A stretch of DNA of 64,000 bases. Source: Coptis chinensis (lineage: Eukaryota > Streptophyta > Magnoliopsida > Ranunculales > Ranunculaceae). Made by a program: the position numbers and the translations under genes. The notes below the pieces were generated by a model. That model did no database searches. It was not told the DNA's origin and saw only the letters and a program-made list of their open reading frames with translations. The stretch is from assembly GCA_015680905.1 (NCBI GenBank), contig CM027385.1:24558501-24622500 (forward strand). Reading direction: 5' to 3'. Shown here piece by piece: positions 23,536 through 35,764 of this stretch. Every line of letters begins with the position of its first letter. Within the stretch, counting starts at the first letter, position 1.

Positions 23536-23756
23536 CCACAAGTTTGTTTCAAATTCCCATTTCTTCATAGTTTTTAGTGTTTTAACTGGTTATACACACT
23601 GAGCATACGTAAACAAGACGCTATTCATAAGTGAAGCAAGGAGGCATTCAGGCACTCTTTTCTTCCACACCTCGCATCTCCTGTTAGAGGTTCATACTAG
23701 CATATCAGGATTGTTTGGAGTGTTGTTGTGTTTCGTTAAGATTGCCTTAGCCTTGC

Positions 23757-24494
23757 ATGAGATTAAGGTCAGGCCGAAGAAAAATGCCTAACGTAATCAA
23801 CCGACAACGTCAACAAACACGCTTTTCTAGTATACCACTCACTACACCTCTAGCTAATATAGCACACACACCACCTGAAGTAATGGCTGAAGAAAGAGAG
23901 TTTCCTCTCTCTGACTTTTACAAAGCCTTGAACGATAGCCCTAAATCTTGCATCAAACTATCAGACCCAGTGGGGGATTTCCAAATCCCCCCAAATATAT
24001 TTAATTTGTTACCCGTTTTTCATGGGTTAGACCATGAAAATCCTTACTAGCACATGCGTAGGATTGACCAAGTCCTTACTACATTCTACCATCCTACGGT
24101 TGGTGCTGAACAAATTAAACTAAGGGTATTTCCCTTCACTTTAGCCGATAAGGCGGCGTCTTGGTTAACTGCCCAAGCGCCAAATTCTGTGGACTCGTAG
24201 GCTAAACTTGTTTAACTGTTTATGGAACATTTTTACCCACCACTGAAGATCGATGAAATGCTTTCCAAGATTCATTTCTTTCGATAGAATCCTCATGAAT
24301 CATTTTCAGAGGCTTGAAATCGTTTCACCGATCTACTTATAGAGTGTCCACACCATAACCTCGCGAAAGACACGCTAGTTCGTGCCTTTTTCAAGGGACT
24401 GTTACACCACCACAAGGAGGTGCTTGACATAGTGAATAGGGGTAGTTTCCTAACTAAGGGAGCCTCAGAGGCTTATAAATTTTTAGAAGATTAA
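23757..24494 (+). pseudogene. Gag, N-terminal part, of element C
   Basis: The frame starts at or near 23757 (MRLRSGRRKMPNVINRQRQ); an internal ATG also lies at 23883 (MAEEREF). Related gag features are visible: FNLLPVFHGLDHENPY, then after a stop HMRRIDQVL, VFPFTLADKAASWLTAQAP and LIECPHHNL. At least five in-frame stops break the region. This would be the structural capsid polyprotein. Confidence 0.82.
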
Positions 24495-24499
24495 ACTAA

Positions 24500-26824
24500 G
24501 TGTAATAATAACTGGGGGGTAGTGATGATATCTCCTGCAACGCTAGTTCTTCTACAACAGTAAAGGCCGCCGGTATGTTTGAGATGAAACCCGATCCGAA
24601 ACTTAAAAATGTAATCGAATCTCTAACTAAAATGGTAGAGGCTATTTCTGTTCAACAAACGCTTATCCCCATCATGAATGTCAACTGAAATCCATGTAAT
24701 TTCTGTTTGAGTCCAGAGCATCCCGACTCCTATTGTCCTTTCGCCTATGAACAACAACAATCACAACAAGATAATGTTTGTTCCATTAATAGCGAACCTA
24801 ACGCAACTTGGCGACAAAACCCCAACTTCGGTTGGCAAAATAATCAACAACCTCCAAGGTTGTTTAACCCAAATGTTAGGCCAACAAACAATTACAACCA
24901 AGGTCCACCGAGGCAAGGACAAGGTCAGGGTAATTATAATTATAACAACCAAGCTCAACCACGACAAGGACAAGGTCAGGGTAATTATAATAATTATAAT
25001 ACTAATAGATGTATCGTTCCGGTAAATAATTACTACCAAAATCCACCCATTAATAATCAACGTGACATAGTTCCTGTCACACAACCAGTAGCAAATACTA
25101 CTCCACAACCGGATCATTTTGATACCTTTATGCAATCTCAACAACAGATTTTACAAGCCATCCAACTTTCCTTACAACAGTTAGCTCAGGAGAAAGTACA
25201 ACCTAAAGGTGTGTTACCAAGACAAGCGATACCTAATCCTAAAACACCAAACACAGCCTTTGAAGTAAATGGTAATGCTAGTAAAGAAAATGCAAACGTA
25301 GGTGAGATAAATTCCATCACCACTCTCGGTTCAGGTAGAGTGGTGGATAACAAAGTAACTATGTCTATAATTACCCCACCAGTAGTCCCTACACTAGATA
25401 TTACACTAGATACCGAAACAAAATCTGAAGATCCAACCCCTGTAGAGGTACCAGTTAAACCACAGCCTAAGAAACAGAAAAGCAAGGTTAACCATCCTGT
25501 TGATCCATATGCTAAATATAGAGAGAAACCATCGTTTCCTCAGAAATTAGCTATGTTAAACAAGGATACAAATTTTGACGAGATTAGGGAAATTTTTAAA
25601 AATCTAACAATAAACTTATTTTTTCTTGAAGCGATTAAAAAGTTACCTCACCATGCTAAGTTTCTTAAAGAGTTGTGCGCTACTAGGCGTAAGACAAAGA
25701 TTCCTAAAGACGCCTTTTTAACTGAACAATTTCCAACTTTAACGGAACACAATGGAATCGTTAAGTACAAGGACCCTGGTCGTCCTACTGTACAATGCAC
25801 CTTAGGGGATACTCACACGACCACTGCTTTATTAGACCTCAGGGCGAGAGTTAACTTACTCCCTTATTATTTATATAAACAAATAGATCTATAGGAAATG
25901 CAACCTACAACAATGACGTTGCAACTAGTTGATATGTCTATCAAGTATCCTAAGGGTGTAGTGGAAAACGTGCTAGTTAAGGTTCAGGATTTTTACTATC
26001 CTACGGATTTTGTTATCCTCGTCGATAATTAAGCTAACGATTCTGTTCCGATCATTTTAGGGCGCCCTTTCTTGGCAACTGCCAACGCGCTTATAAATTG
26101 CCGCGATGGTTCGATGTCGTTGTCTTTTGGCCATCTTTCCATTGCGGTTAACATTTTTAAAATGATCAAACAGTTGCCTTATACAAACATCGATGGAGAG
26201 GTTAGCATGATCGAGAGCTTAGTTCATGATTATTTCAAAACCACGTTTCAGAATGACCAGATGCACAAATTACTTTCCTTTGGAAGTTCCAACTTTGATA
26301 AATACTCCTTGGATGTAGAGGAAATTGAGGAAGATTTCCTTCAACTCTTTTGCAACTCTTCCCTGCCACCTTGCGAGTCCCACCCTGCCAACATCCATTT
26401 ATCCCTTGACGCTATGACGAAAGATGAATTTTTCACCCTCTATCCCAGTGATTCTTTTGACCCACCTATTGAGGAATGTCTGGCATATCTCAAGGCTTCT
26501 AATGATCTAGACCAGAGAGCTCTAGTTGACACTCATTCATCTTCCCTCACCAATATTCCCCACCTTCCACCCTTTCAAAGGAACCTAGAGTTTGCGCTTG
26601 ACCCTTTTGTTTCTTCTGTACTTAATGATTTTCTAAATCCTCTTAATACAGAAATAATCCCAAAGGGAAAGGCACTTGACATCTTCATTTTCAGAATTCA
26701 GACAGTTCCCACATACACCATGAATGAGTTTTGTGCCAAACCTACATTCTCATTTCTTCCATTCCTTACATCTAAAATTCATCTATATCCACCATATATT
26801 CCACAAACATCCATTTTCTCATGA
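24500..26824 (+). pseudogene. Gag C-terminal part and protease of element C
   Basis: A CX2CX4HX4C zinc knuckle (CNFCLSPEHPDSYC) is encoded at about 24698-24742. A long Asn/Gln-rich segment follows with two copies of a PRQGQGQGNYN motif. The stretch stays open from 24707 to 25894. It then carries the protease with LLDLRARVNLLPYYLY where the family has DLGAS, so the Gly and Ser beside the catalytic Asp are changed. A stop at 25892 and another near 26030 interrupt it. The IILGRPFLATANALI block follows, and the frame stays open at 26072-26824 through a C-terminal tail of unknown role (ends PQTSIFS). Confidence 0.85.
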
Positions 26825-28020
26825 TCATTCACTTGGACACCCTCGTTCAAAGGCGAAAAAGAAGGTGCATGCGTAGTTACATTCTAGATCCATCAGACTT
26901 CACTTTCATTTCAATAAGTTGCATCGTAGAGAATCTTGAGCCTTGATTCTGTTTGGGAGTGCATTCCATGTTATTTATTTATGGAAAGACCCCCAACTCT
27001 TTAGGTTGTTGATATATGGAAAACTGAAGGGTATATATATATATATCCAGTTATTTGTTAAAGTCTCGAGTATCTGACTATAAATGGATCATTTTATTGT
27101 TTGGTGTACTTCCTTACAATTCCATATATTGGTAAGTGCACCACTCAGGTAACCGGGCTCTCCTTATGGAGTGTGTGGCTGTAAGTACCGGATCCTAAGT
27201 CCACATTAAACATAAATCAGGTTTTCCACTCTTGCATATTTTCTCGGATTTTGGGTCATGTTCTTCTATGGTGTGAATTATGCATTTATTGCTTTATTGT
27301 TTTTCTTATATTAAATCTTATTCATAAAAAAATAAAAATTGTTAAAATCATAAAAATAGTAATTTAGGAAGTCTCGGGAATCTGACTTTAAAAGACCCGC
27401 TTTTAAAACAAATTTTCTAAACTTCGTTGCCAAAAATTTGTTTGGGGGTGGGGTGTTCGTTTCTGTACTGGATTGTTCAACTTTCTATTTGTGTTGCTTA
27501 GGCCGTTTAATTGTATTCCGATTCGGGTTGACATTATCTATGAAATTAGAGTTCATTCGTTCGCATAACTTACATCACGCACGCACTTTGAGGTGTTTTC
27601 TATCTTCTTATATGTCATCCACGGTCGGAATAGAATGTTTTATGAGTCGTTGGATTGGAAATTCTCTTCTGATAATTTCCATAGATCATTCGAAAAAATC
27701 GGACCGTTAACGAAGCGGCAAATTTAGTTTGAAGTTGCGCGAAAAATCGAAAAATCAAATTGGGCTTGGGCCCAATCTCGCACACACGTGCAACGCACGT
27801 GCGTCTCCATCTTCGACATAACAGTCGCGATTTCACCTTCCAAAACCGCCATTACCAAATTCAAAACCATAACCTAAAAAAAAAAAAGAAACCTAAATAC
27901 AACCACGCCCAAATTCAAAACCTTACCCAAAACACTCCCACCACCATCCCCAACATCGGAAATTAGAGAAAAACCATAAAATATTTAAATTGCTGCGCAA
28001 CAGCTGTTCAACCACCATCG

Positions 28021-28078
<58 letters not shown>

Positions 28079-28142
28079 GTAGGGTTGTTTCACATCGTTT
28101 CCTACACTACATACAAACCCCCAAATCAGTTCAAAACTTTTA
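26825..28142 (+). other. Non-coding spacer of element C after gag-protease
   Basis: No gene is seen. It holds two copies of the GTCTCGRGNATCTGACT motif (about 27062 and 27370) shared with element A. A polypurine-like run, TTTGGGGGTGGGGTG, lies at about 27441-27455. A (TATA)n run lies near 27031-27047 and the ATT microsatellite at 28024-28077. Confidence 0.7.
28024..28077. repeat. ATT microsatellite
   Basis: About 18 uninterrupted ATT units lie inside element C, just before ORF2. Confidence 0.95.
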
Positions 28143-29302
28143 ATGGCTCTAAGACGAAGAATTTTGCCGGAACAAGCTTTTACGGCCGACCGCTTCGCGT
28201 CGTTTTTTCGTGACGAGATGATTAGGAGGAATTGTAATAGGTTGTGGTATTCGACAAATAATTTCTAGAACTCCGATTTGGTCGAACAATTCTATAAGAA
28301 GAGAGAGTTGGATGGTCGGAAAGTTTTCATGAAGGTGGCTGGGGTTAGGAGAGAATTATCGAGAGAGAAGTTCGCTGAGATTTTAGGCATTACGCATGAA
28401 CGCCAACTCGACACCACCATGTAGGAATCCCAGTATATTGGAGTTCCTGCATTGATGAACGACACTCTCATAGAAGGTCAATACAATACGAATTCTCATT
28501 GTGCTCGACAGTCATCTCTGCGAACCAACCAATTGACTGTAGCTCAGTGGATTGGTAAGAACCTCATTGGGAAGGAGAAAGTGAGCGACATCAGTTTGAC
28601 ATGTCTGCACATTATCTGTATATTGCAAGAGAAGAGGTATGAATTCTGTATCCTCGAGTTTTTGATAAATATGATTAGAGGAGTTGGGAAGAGTATTGCA
28701 CCATTCCCTGCTTTAATTACGAAGATAATGTTATCTTGGGGGGAAACCAAGAGCTGAGAGGACTATGTTAAAATTGCATTCAAACGAAATTATTTATACG
28801 GAGTGTATCCAAAAGACTTGGATGTTGCCGGAAGACAGGATGGTTGATTCGGATGAGGAAAGGGAGGACATGACATGTTTGGATGAAGATGCCTTGGAGA
28901 GGTGTATGCGTCGATTCGAGCGCATGTTAGTGTTGCATCTTGGCGTCGCGTTGCATTTATGCTATTTGTGAAGATATACGAGATAGGCAGATTAAAATTT
29001 GAACGAAACAAAATACCCTTCAGACGAATTTTGAAATGCTCGACAAGAGCTAGTCGGATCTCCATTATAACATGGAGATAGTCCTACAGCGCCAAGTTGT
29101 GCATTATGCAGAGATGAAGGCAGAAATGGAAGCACAACGCCTGTTCCGAGTAGAGATTCTACGACGCATGCTACCCCTGGAGGTTTCTGTTTCAGATAAG
29201 TCTGAGAGGCATGAGCGTCGTCGTCAAAGGAAGGATGGCTCAGGCCCTTCTTCATCCCAAGCCCAATCTCTATCTCAGGGTCCATCTTCATCACGTGGCT
29301 AG
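28143..29302 (+). pseudogene. Element C ORF2: putative plant transposon protein family, broken
   Basis: ATG 28143 starts MALRRRILPEQAFTADRFAS. The sequence has the look of the domain annotated in plant genomes as putative plant transposon protein, found with Athila-type elements. Features are LVEQFYKKRELDGRKVFMKV with GVRRE after it, then SLRTNQLTVAQWIGKNLI and CLHIICILQEKR, ending near FPALITKIMLSWG. In-frame stops occur at about 28267 and 28422, and the frame shifts after 28757. The tail reads as a charged coiled-coil-like stretch (MKAEMEAQRLFRVEILRRM) with a Ser/Gln-rich end at 29302. Its biochemical role is unknown; older work calls such regions env-like, which I cannot support here. Confidence 0.6.
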
Positions 29303-29954
29303 GTTTTCTAAAAATATGTGGTTTCGATGTTATTTAGTTGTTTTTATTATTTTTCTTAGTACGGATATTAAGTTGTTTAAATTCAGTAGTTAAATTTAAA
29401 TTCGGTAGTTAATTGTATTTGAATTTGAATATAATTTGGTTCTTTTCAAATTGTGTATTGTTTTTATCATTAATCCCACCTTCCCGAATTGTTTGGGGGT
29501 GGTATTATGTACTCTAGTATGAATTTTGATATGATCCTCCAGTTTAGAAATTGTGTTGGAGTGAGGGTTGAGAATATTGCCGATATGGGCATGGCTATGA
29601 ATATATATTGTGATAGGATGAAATCTCGATGAGTTAGGCAGTTTCTATCCTAAATTCAACCTAAAAGATATTAGGTTTGTTTTGGAATAGAGAATATTGG
29701 TTGTTTCTGTTTTCGGTTTTGGAAATTTTTTGTTTTCGACAATTGCCTTAAAACTTTTTGGTAACTTCCCGATTCATTTTAGCAACTTAGAACTTATAAA
29801 AACTTCATTCATTCTACACTCACAACCCACACTACACCTCACTTTCATCTCTCACCTTTCACTCCCACGATTCCCATCTTTCTTATCCATTTTAGCACTA
29901 TCGGCCGGCTCGGAAATGACGACCGACTGCCCTAAACCTTTATCGACAAAATTT
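29303..29954 (+). other. Non-coding spacer of element C after ORF2
   Basis: The spacer is AT-rich with no convincing gene. A polypurine-like run, TTTGGGGGTGG, lies at about 29492-29502, matching the runs after gag-protease and before the 3' LTR. Confidence 0.6.
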
Positions 29955-30160
29955 CATCAGAGCGCGACCCGCGCCCTACCAAGCCTTGAGCTGAGCGTGA
30001 CCTGCTCCCACAACACTGGAATTCCAGTTTTCATCCTGAGCACGACCTGCACCCATCCCAGGCACAAAGTGAGCGCGCCCTGCGCCTTAGTGCCTGGAAC
30101 TTCGAAAAAAATCACCAAAGCGCCCCCACGCCCTATCCGAGCATAGGTGGAAGCGCCCCG
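29955..30160 (+). repeat. GC-rich degenerate repeats, block 2, before ORF3 of element C
   Basis: About five units start GAGCGCGACC, GAGCGTGACC, GAGCACGACC or GAGCGCGCCC. They alternate between CCCTACCAAG-type and CTGGAA-type endings, just as in block 1, about 6.5 kb upstream. Confidence 0.85.
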
Positions 30161-30197
30161 CTAAAAACCCCGTGGCCAAGAAAAATTTCAATTTTTT

Positions 30198-31163
30198 GTG
30201 GGTTGTTCCAGGATCGTTGCAGCTGTTCTAGAAAATAGTTTTGTGGTGACTTCTCCTATAGTAATACCGGAGCAGTCTTTCGAACACTTGTTGGGGAGCG
30301 AGTCATATGGACATTGGTTCCGCGAGAGGATCATGCAGTTCGGATGGAGGCATCTTATGGTAAGTGAAGACGACTCGTATTCACCTAAGCTTATTGAATT
30401 TTTTTACAATAATGTTAAGTTCTATTGTAACCAGGATAGAGAACAAGAATTCTCCGTCACGGTTGATGACACACCCCTAAAATTTAATAAGTATGTGGTA
30501 GCATTAGTTTCGGGAATACCAATACATGATCCTATTCACACGTGGGGATATATGACCGATAATGCGTACCTCTATGACTATACATATTTCCATGAGTATT
30601 ATGGGGGAGGGGTATTTTGTATAATGGACCAAGGGCGTTACAACATAGCCCTTGGTAGCCTGTCCCTAAATGTAGGCATCACTATGTTATTCATCCTGAT
30701 GAATATTTTAGGGGATTGGCAGTTTACCTCTGCAAATAGTACCGCTGGTGACGTTTTCCTTGCTTTAGCTGAGGAACGTCGCCGATATGACATTCCTCGA
30801 GTATTAGTGGCTAGTCTTAAAAGAGCCCAAAGCATGCGACATAAGTATCTTCTTATGCCTGTTTTGGTTTGCCGCATCATGCTCAATTGGCTACCTTAAT
30901 TCTGTACCCAGTTCACGGATTGGAAAAGGGTTGAAGTCATGAGACCCACCAATTGGGTGGTTTGCTCATTTCAAGTAATGACTTGGTCGAGATGGCAGGT
31001 GCAACCTCATTTGGTTGCTCCTTACACCCCATCAGACATAGTAACACTAGACAGGTTAGCACACGTTGACGACACACGGCGGCAGGCTTGGCAAGTTATC
31101 ATGGCATGGCAGGATGCGAAGGAACCTCCTCTCTTTGGAGAGGGAAATGAGGAAAATGCTTAA
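30198..31163 (+). pseudogene. Element C ORF3: second plant transposon-protein-like ORF
   Basis: The frame is open from about 30198 to a TAA at 30897-30899. It resumes nearby (30939-31163, MRPTNWVVCSFQVMTW) after that stop. Features such as SPKLIEFFYNNVKFYC, VVALVSGIPIHDPIHTW and RAQSMRHKYLLMPVLVCRIM resemble ORF2 of the same element in layout. This includes the F-Y-N-N/F-Y-K-K segment and the later P-x-L-x-x-x-I-M segment. The two therefore look like divergent members of one family. No clear ATG is seen at the 5' end; the first in-frame Met is at about 30332. Function unknown. Confidence 0.6.
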
Positions 31164-32986
31164 ACGGGAGTTAGGGTTAGTTTTTATTTCAGTTAGTGTC
31201 TACTTATGTCCCAAGCAATTTGTTTCTCATTAACCCCATTACGGGTGGAACTCTTATAGAGTTGCGTCAGTTTTTCTTTTCTATATCAGTATGTTTAACC
31301 TTATTTTGCAGATGTTCCAAAATTTCACGTGTTTCAATGGTATTTCTCTAACCTATTTATTTAAATACTTTGAGGACAAAACTTGCTTCTTGTTTGGGGG
31401 GAGGGGGGCATAGAAACATGTGTAATTAAGGCATCTATTAGGATATAGATATGTATAATATGCACTTGTTTTCTAGTTAAAAAAAATTCAATTTTTTTTT
31501 TAAAAATATAAATAAAAAGTATGATATACACTTAGGAATATTGGTATTGTTTTCTTTCTCTATGCTCTCAATAATCTAGAAGTCTCACGTAGCTTTTGCA
31601 TTAGAATAGTTTTTAGAAATTTAGGCTAATATGTAGGTAATAATCCTTGCATCTATCTATAAATATGTTACATTAATATCTATGATTGTTGGCAGTAAGT
31701 TTTTGAAATCTAGGCCAGAGTACTTATTCTACAAATCCTGTGAAAATATAGCCTAAAGCCTTATATGAGTGAACATTTGAGAAATGACACAAGGCAGAAG
31801 TAAAATCCAGATAGAGAAACGTCCACTTGCTTGATTACTATACCATATCCTAAGTGAGAATTTAGGCCCTCTTTGGATCGATATAGCCATAAATTCAAAC
31901 CTATGAATTATTTTTCGCTAGTCGCCCCTCTGAGCCTTTCTTTAGCCTTTCATAAACCACAAATCCTTTAGCCTGTTACAAAACAAAACAAAATAAAAAA
32001 ATCAACCTACCCAATTCTTTGAATAAGTTAGAGAATAGAGATGAAGAATAGAAAAGAGAAGAACCTTTGAAATCAAGAATTTGTTAGTCACTTAAGATGA
32101 GAAAAGTAAATTTCTATCCAAATAAAAAAAAATAATAAAAAAAATAAAAAAAGAAAAGAAAATAAAGAGTTAGAACTCCAAAAATAGAATCAAAGAGTCA
32201 AAAGCCAAAGAAAAAGAAAAAAATATGGCTAAGGATGGAAACAAAGTGTAGAAGCAAAAGTAAAAAACAAAGGTTTCTCTAGTTACATAATATAAAGCCT
32301 CTATTATCTCAGACTTGTCCTTTTTGAATATCCATCTCCTTCTTTCTTAAACCATCTCCTAATCCCCGTAACACCTAATAAAGACCTCTAGCTCAATTAC
32401 GAATATGTTAGTGTGATAGTAAGTGGCAAATGTGTTTGATCGACTCCGGCTTTCTTGTGTGTCATAGAGTTCGTAAGGTAAAGTGTGCCCATTGCACACT
32501 GGAGTAGCGAAACTTGAGCGGAAAAATCAGAGTGGTTTTTGTCTTGACATTTATGTGAGGACCTACTTAAGGACGCTATTCCGAGTTTTCAGAAATGGAC
32601 CTTCTAGTCCATTTCATAGTGTTACTCATTGCATATATGTTTATTCGTAGATGATTGATTATTATACATATATTAGCTTAGGTTTCGACTTGATTATTCT
32701 GTATTCATTGCTAGTGAGATGTATAGATAATTGAGACATGATAAGGAAACAATAGTTTTATTTCTGAGTCGTAGTATAGATGAAGTTTGTGAGTACCTTC
32801 GCTGGAAAACTCTCACGATGCTACAACTGGTCCACTAGGGAATTTCTAGTGGTTTAAGGCCTTGTTGCATATGGTCAATGCAATTGTACTCGGCGAAATG
32901 AGATTAGTTAGGGCTCCATTTTTGGTCACTTATGCTAATTTCTCATATTTGCTTGAGGAAAAGCAAAATGCTATTTGGGGGTGGTT
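31164..32986 (+). other. Non-coding 3' region of element C
   Basis: No gene is seen. A G-rich run (TTTGGGGGGAGGGGGG, about 31393-31408) lies near its start. A purine-rich A/G stretch (about 32030-32250) follows. The sequence GGTTTAAGGCCTTGTTGC at 32852 matches element A. The polypurine tract TTTGGGGGTGGTT abuts the 3' LTR at about 32974-32986. Confidence 0.75.
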
Positions 32987-34392
32987 TGATAAGAGCCCAA
33001 AACTATAGTTTTAACCCCTTAACAATAATACTTTTAGACCAATTATGCGAGTAATAAATAAGAATTAATGCTAATTACGTGCTTTTACGTATTTCAAACA
33101 TTGAAGTCAATTATGTGCAGAAATGTGCCACTTTGGCGATATAAAGGAGCAAGGGTTGGTTGCTAAGAAGTTCTGGGATTAAAAAGCCAAGGCGGGCGTG
33201 AAACAACACAAAAAGTCGTGAGAACTTCCAAAGATCGTATCTTTGGATTCAAGCCTCAGAATTGGGCGTACCTTATGTCAAAAGGACAGGCTCGGAAAGA
33301 GATTTCCAATGGTCCAAACCTTGACCCAATCAGAGGAGCAGAAGTGGACGAAAAGGCTGTTGAAGTCAAAGCGAGCTTAAAAGGGTCCTGTGGACTGAAG
33401 AAATTAGGCTTTGGGCTCGATTTTCTGGCCCAAAACATGGACCCTCAGCCCATGCACGAAAATGTGGATCTGGTCTCCTCCATTTACACACACAAGACTT
33501 AGCTTTTAAGTATCAATTAGCTTAGGATAGAAAGTAGCCATTAGAGTAGCCATTTAAGCTTAGTTCTAGATCTAGTTTTTCAATTAATTAATTAGTTATT
33601 ATTCTTGTTTTAATTTCAGTATTGAATCATTGTTTATCATTCATTAGATAAATAAAATAGTTAGTTCTTGATAATTTCGATTTTTGTTATTTACAATTGC
33701 TTAGATCTAATTTCAATTCTTAGTCGTTAATGATTTCTTAGTTGTTAATTTAGATTTCAATTATTGTTTAGTTGAATTTAATAAAGTTAGAATCTTTATA
33801 GTATGTCTTATTCAATTTCATATGGAAATGATAGTTTGATGAATCAAGGCTAAACCTCCATTAGAGGGGTTTGATGAAGCCTTGATGAAAACTTGATTGT
33901 GTAGTATAGAATCGTTGTAAGAGTCTATTCCACTCTAGAAGGTCGTTGATTCGCCATGAGAATGGGTGAACGTCCTCACATGCTAGTTATGAATTGGTAG
34001 AGATGCCATGTATAATTAGGGATTAGAACGACCAATTCTTACCGTAAGAACGTAAGAATTGGATTACAACAATCTATGCTAGTTTCTTAAGTTGGATTCA
34101 AGGTGGATTCAATTCCCCCCTAATTCTTATTCTAGATTCAAACTTTAGTATTCCGTAGCATTTCGTAGTATAATTCATAAAACTCTCATTGACTTTAGTA
34201 GGATTGATAGTCGTAGGAAACTTGAATGCTAAAGAACTAGGAGTGGAACGAATCTTCGATTCCAACTTTACTTCAATAGTATCAAGAGTAGAAATCTTTG
34301 ATAATCACGAGTATAGTTCAGTTTTAGTTTTACTTGCGTTTAGAGTTTCATCGCTTTATTCATTAGTAAAACTATCAATTTTACTATTATCA
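32987..34392 (+). repeat. 3' LTR of element C
   Basis: The LTR is 1406 bp, begins TGATAAGAGCCC and ends ATTATCA. It differs from the 5' copy by scattered substitutions and a short extra segment near 34318-34333. Confidence 0.92.
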
Positions 34393-34397
34393 TCTAT

Positions 34398-35017
34398 GCA
34401 AAGTCGTACCTAACCAATCTTCTTTGGAACAGCTACAATGTTGGCCAGCCAGGTCGGGTACTCGACTTCTCTAATGAATCCAACATTTTTTAGCTTCTCT
34501 ATCTCTTCGTTGATGGCTTTTTAAAATTTGAGTTCTAGTTTCCTAGGTTGTTGTTTGATAGGCTTGATCGCTGGATCTACATTTAACTTGTGGCAAGCGA
34601 CCTGAGGGTCGATTCCTAGCATATCGATGTATGACTAAGCAAAAACATCTTTATTGAGAGATAGAAATTTGACAAGTTGCTCCTTGAGCTTGGGGTCTAA
34701 GTCAGCCCCTACATAAACAAATTTTGGGTCATCAGTTGTGCCCAAATTAACTTTTTCTCCTGGTTCTATTTGAGCTTGTTTCCCTTTGAGCTTGTCTGTT
34801 GTAGTTGTCGAAGGCTGGATGTTTGAGGATCTTGATTATTTGGGACGTCTTTATCCTCGACGACCTAAGGCTTGGGTGAGATCGTTGTGCTAACCTGATT
34901 GTATCTGTGAGCTTCAAGTTGGTTGCTTCTGAGCTCCATGATGCCTCAGGGTCCGGGAAATCGCAGGACTTGGTATAAGGTTGATGGAATTGCTTGAATC
35001 TTGTGGATCCATCTACG
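34398..35017 (-). pseudogene. RT fingers and protease-RT linker of element B
   Basis: On the minus strand the N-terminal RT part reads YPTWLANIVAVPKK, followed by a stop and VRLCI. The latter joins across element C to YFTNVNKHCPKDSFPLPRID. Further upstream is the protease-RT linker (about 34640-35017), with several stops; an open stretch at 34747-35049 reads TRFKQFHQPYTKSCDFPD. Confidence 0.7.
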
Positions 35018-35764
35018 TCATAGGATGGCAGTGTAGGACGACTTGACATCGATTACACTAAAGCGTGTTGAAGTTTTGACCATGTCCTCCTTTTTGCAAA
35101 TGGAAACTAGTAGGATAACGTCTCCGATGGCATCTGTGAGATCTCCGTTGAACCCATAGAGTGGTGCATTTGAGTCTATCATCACCGAGTCTGGCAGGTG
35201 CATGTCCTTGTAAGTTTGATAGAAAAGTATGTCGCACGAGTTGCCTGGGTCGATGAGGACTCTTTTGATTGTCCAGCCGTTGATTTTGACGTGCACTACC
35301 AGGGCATCATTGTGAGGTAGGCACACCTTGTTTAGGTCCTCTTCTGTGAATGAAATTGCTATTGTTGTCTTATGGTCGGTGGGATTGATCATCTCGGTTT
35401 TGTGTGAGAGGTGGTAGATTTCTTGAATTGCTCCTACTCTTCTGCGCTTCTCCTGACCTGAGGTTTCGTCGTTTGAGGTGTCTATAATCATGTTGATTAC
35501 TTTCTCCTTATCGTCATCGGAGGAGTGTTGTCTCTTGTTGTGCCTCAACCGACCTAGAAATTTAGATCATCGGGGTGCATTGCTCCTGCTTCTATTTATG
35601 TTGTTGGTGGGTCGTTCGTTGCTGCGGCTTCGGCTTCTGTAGCGCTTAGCATCCAGAAACATCTTTAGCCTTAGGTCGCTCTCTGGCAGGAACTCTTTCA
35701 ATTTGCCTTCCTCTACTAGGTCTTGGAGGTAGTGCTTGAGGCTCCAACATTCATTGGTGTCATG
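35018..35764 (-). pseudogene. Aspartic protease and gag tail of element B
   Basis: The 35018-35548 stretch holds the retropepsin-like protease. The active-site region RVLIDPGNSCDILFYQTY keeps the Asp; the family usually has D-x-G-S/A-S. YGFNGDLTDAIGDVILLV and RFSVIDVKSSYTAIL follow. Upstream on the minus strand is the end of gag, including NECWSLKHYLQDLVEEGKLK, which matches the Cys/His region of Tat-like gag. hAT-1 cuts it just before this point (HHDT lies across the target site). A stop near 35556 separates gag from protease. Confidence 0.82.

Larger units (their letters stand above)
21726..34392 (+). mobile_element. Element C: Athila-like retroelement with two extra ORFs and no pol
   Basis: LTRs at 21726-23117 and 32987-34392 both begin TGATAAGAGCCC and end ATTATCA. 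Flanking 5-mers are TATAT (21721-21725) and TCTAT (34393-34397), a target duplication with one mismatch. Internally there is a primer site, a GC-rich repeat block, gag-protease, two ORFs of a plant transposon-protein type and long non-coding stretches. No RT, RNase H or integrase was found, so it is non-autonomous. It lies in RT of element B in opposite orientation; rejoining the flanks restores the RT reading. Confidence 0.9.

Noticed and set aside
24761..25144. 127-codon minus-strand ORF
   Set aside because: It mirrors the Asn/Gln-rich gag segment of element C on the plus strand and has no independent support.
28143..31163. Envelope protein in element C
   Set aside because: Regions at this place are sometimes called env-like, but no signal peptide, transmembrane segment or fusion feature was seen in ORF2 or ORF3.
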